From NCBI RefSeq assembly GCF_030655615.1, contig NZ_JAURVJ010000077.1, positions 1 through 36,021 of the forward strand: 36,021 bases of DNA, given 5' to 3'. This document shows positions 33,090 to 36,021 of the stretch, one piece after another (the stretch's first letter is position 1; every line of letters starts with the position of its first letter). The notes below the pieces were generated by a model. The model had not been told where the DNA came from, searched no databases, and saw only the letters and a list, made by a program, of their open reading frames with translations. The translations under genes and the position numbers were made by a program. Source of the DNA: Nocardioides sp. (GTDB lineage Bacteria; Actinomycetota; Actinomycetes; Propionibacteriales; Nocardioidaceae).

Positions 33090-34312
<1,223 letters not shown>

Positions 34313-34360
34313 CCCCCTCTGCTCCGTCCCCGCTCCTCACCGCCCAGACAAGGACCACCC

Positions 34361-35236
34361 ATGATCGTCAAGCCCACGCTCAAGCCCACGCTCCTGCTCT
34401 CCACGGGCGTCCTGCTCGTCGCCCTCACCGGCTGCGGCAGCAGCTCTGCCGACAGCGCCGACGGTGCCGCCGCCTCCGAGGCCCCGGCCGTCGCCGGGTC
34501 GGCCGCCCCGGGCGGGGACGGCGGTGCCGGTGGGGCCGGCGGTCGGCCGGGGACCAGCGGCCTGATCGCCGCGGTCGACGGCAGCACCCTCCAGGTGCAG
34601 GGCCAGGACGGCCAGGTCGCCGTCGCCTACGACGCCTCGACCGCCATCACCGTCGAGGTCGCCGGCTCCCTCGCCGACGTCGCCGTCGGTGACTGCGTGC
34701 GGGTCGGCAGCGACAGCACCGGCTCGAACGACGCGACCGACGAGGTCGCGACCGCCGTCGCCGCCACGACCGTCGCCACCAGCGAGGCCGTCGACGGCGC
34801 CTGCACCACCGGCGGCCCCGGTGGCGGTGCCCCGGGCGGTGGTGGCGAGATGCCCACCGACCTGCCGACGGACCTGCCGACCGACATGCCCACCGACCGG
34901 CCGGCGGGGGGCGGCTTCGGCGGCGGTACGTCGGGCCTGGTCACCGCGGTCAGTGCCACCGGCTTCACGATCGAGGCGACCTCGCCCGGTGTCGGCACGG
35001 GGAGCGAGACGGCGACCGAGGTCGCGGTCACGGTCACGGTCGGTGACGCGACGACGTACACCACCACCGCCGACGGCGACGCCGACAGCCTGACCGTCGG
35101 CTCCTGCGTGAGCGCCGATGGCGATGCCGACGACACCGGCGCCGTCACCGCCACGACGCTGCGCGTGAGCGACGCGGTCGACGGCGAGTGCACCGGCGGG
35201 TTCGGCGGCCGTGGTGGTCCGGGTGGCCCGGCGTGA
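34361..35236 (+). CDS. Lipoprotein with two DUF5666-like domains
   Basis: The protein has 291 residues with lipobox LTGC and lipidated C25. Two similar halves follow: GTSGLIAAVDGSTLQVQGQ...VGDCVRVGS...VDGACT and GTSGLVTAVSATGFTIEAT...VGSCVSADG...VDGECT. Each holds a small beta-barrel-like unit with two conserved cysteines, like DUF5666 domains. Between them is a Gly-rich stretch and a tandem PTDLPTDLPTDMPTDRP. The halves look like an internal duplication. Placement between a MacB-type permease and a second adaptor suggests a surface partner of the exporter, perhaps capturing substrate. The stop overlaps the next start as GTGA. Confidence 0.75.
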   Translation: MIVKPTLKPTLLLSTGVLLVALTGCGSSSADSADGAAASEAPAVAGSAAPGGDGGAGGAGGRPGTSGLIAAVDGSTLQVQGQDGQVAVAYDASTAITVEVAGSLADVAVGDCVRVGSDSTGSNDATDEVATAVAATTVATSEAVDGACTTGGPGGGAPGGGGEMPTDLPTDLPTDMPTDRPAGGGFGGGTSGLVTAVSATGFTIEATSPGVGTGSETATEVAVTVTVGDATTYTTTADGDADSLTVGSCVSADGDADDTGAVTATTLRVSDAVDGECTGGFGGRGGPGGPA

Positions 35237-36021
35237 GGCGGCGTACCACCGCCGTCGCGGCGCTGCTGACGCTCAGCGTCGGCGGCTACGCCGCGTGGTC
35301 GGTCGCGGCCGACGCGGAACCGTCCTACCGCACCACCACCGTCACCGCCGGTGACGTCCAGGAGACCCTCGACCTCACCGGCACGCTCGGGTCCGTCGAC
35401 CGCAGCGACCTCGCGTTCGGCACCTCCGGCACCGTCGCCAGCGTGGCGGTCGCCGTGGGTGACCAGGTGGCGGCCGGGCAGGTCGTCGCCCGGCTCGACC
35501 CGACCGACCTCCGCGCCGCGGTGACCCGCGCCCGGGCCGACCTCGCCGCCGCCCGCGACCAGCTCGACACCGACCAGGACGCGCAGGCCGCGACGGTCAC
35601 CGCGGCCGCCACGGCTGCCGACACGTCCGTCGGCACGTCTTTAGGCACGTCTTCAGGCACCGGGGCGGGCGCCGGTACGTCGACCGGCGGGACCGCGCAG
35701 CCGCAGGCGACCCAGGAGACCGAGACGCCGACCGGGTCGACGACACCGACGGAGCCCACCGAGCCGGACCCGGTCCTCACCGAGGCGCTCGCGACGCTCG
35801 AGACCCAGCAGGGCGCCGTCACCAGCGCCCAGAGCGAGGCCTCGGCGGCGCTCGACACCGCGACGACCGCGCTCGAGGCGCAGACCGCCGCGTGCGCCAC
35901 CGCGTTCACCCCGGACCCCGAGCCGACGCCGACCCCCGACCCGACCGACCCGGCCGCCGACCCCGCGGCCGACGCGGCCCAGGAGCCAGCTGCGGACACC
36001 TCCGCCGCCGACGCCGCCGAC
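35233..36021 (+). CDS. Second efflux adaptor, HlyD/MacA-like, 3' end outside window
   Basis: At least 263 residues are visible and the frame is open at the window end. GTG 35233 overlaps the lipoprotein stop by four bases. One N-terminal helix is followed by the first half of a lipoyl-like domain (DLTGTLGSVDRSDLAFGTSGTVASVAVAVGDQVAAGQVVARLD). Next comes a long hairpin region with alpha-helical parts (LRAAVTRARADLAAARDQLDTD, LTEALATLETQQGAVTSAQ) broken by Thr/Ser/Gly- and Pro-rich linkers. It is a second adaptor in the same operon, divergent from the first in length and linker. An in-frame TTA leucine codon at 35641-35643 is unusual in this GC-rich genome. The second lipoyl half should lie downstream. 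Confidence 0.8.
   Translation, partial: MRRRTTAVAALLTLSVGGYAAWSVAADAEPSYRTTTVTAGDVQETLDLTGTLGSVDRSDLAFGTSGTVASVAVAVGDQVAAGQVVARLDPTDLRAAVTRARADLAAARDQLDTDQDAQAATVTAAATAADTSVGTSLGTSSGTGAGAGTSTGGTAQPQATQETETPTGSTTPTEPTEPDPVLTEALATLETQQGAVTSAQSEASAALDTATTALEAQTAACATAFTPDPEPTPTPDPTDPAADPAADAAQEPAADTSAADAAD

Overview
The window looks like chromosomal DNA of a high-GC actinobacterium, most likely Nocardioides or a close relative in the Propionibacteriales. The evidence is near-total G/C at third codon positions, many GTG starts, GTGA overlaps between genes, a DUF222/13E12-type HNH gene with the imperfect palindromic repeats common in that group, and an SSADH - ChoD-like GMC oxidoreductase - GuaA neighbourhood. 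Taxonomy is inferred from style and gene order, without a search. I see no rRNA, tRNA, CRISPR array, phage or insertion sequence.

Layout. (1) 1-930: the 3' end of an HNH endonuclease gene, then two tandem copies of a long palindromic repeat and three small hairpins. (2) 934-2229: a PQQ-propeller lipoprotein. (3) 2246-8190, minus strand: TetR regulator, AidB-like acyl-CoA dehydrogenase, methyltransferase (the three joined by 4-base overlaps), then an ABC-F protein and a TerD/TerA-type stress protein. (4) 8242-11396, minus: two tandem paralogous sulfatases. (5) 11550-15416, plus: phosphotransferase, a one-base-overlapping gene of unknown function, and an aldehyde dehydrogenase, headed by a KstR-like operator. 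(6) 15494-17908: a large secreted beta-helix-like protein. (7) 17909-18262: a gene-free stretch with a 92-base hairpin, a possible gene remnant and a promoter region. (8) 18263-24840: SSADH, GMC oxidoreductase, a strong terminator, a sulfotransferase (minus), guaA and a membrane protein. (9) 24886-28561: a CPA1 antiporter (minus) divergent from two tandem RTX-repeat secreted proteins. (10) 28562-31009: a third palindromic repeat, an LLM flavin oxidoreductase and a PlsC-type acyltransferase diverging around a second KstR-like operator, and a DUF5709-type acidic protein. (11) 31189 to the window end: a MacAB-like export operon with two adaptor genes and a lipoprotein.

How the parts work together. 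Several units suggest lipid or acyl-CoA metabolism: AidB with its own TetR repressor, and the phosphotransferase/aldehyde dehydrogenase and LLM/acyltransferase groups that carry near-identical TAGAAC-NN-GTTC palindromes like the KstR steroid-catabolism operator. The ChoD-like oxidoreductase sits in the conserved purine (gua) neighbourhood and carries a four-cysteine ferredoxin-like motif. The most systematic regulatory signal is leaderless transcription: at least six genes have a TANNNT -10 box placed exactly six bases before the start codon, and this also decides several start sites. I did not find one wholly new system. The strongest leads are the paired KstR-like operators, the 4-Cys GMC protein, the tandem RTX and tandem sulfatase pairs with operator-like palindromes, and the two-adaptor export operon.
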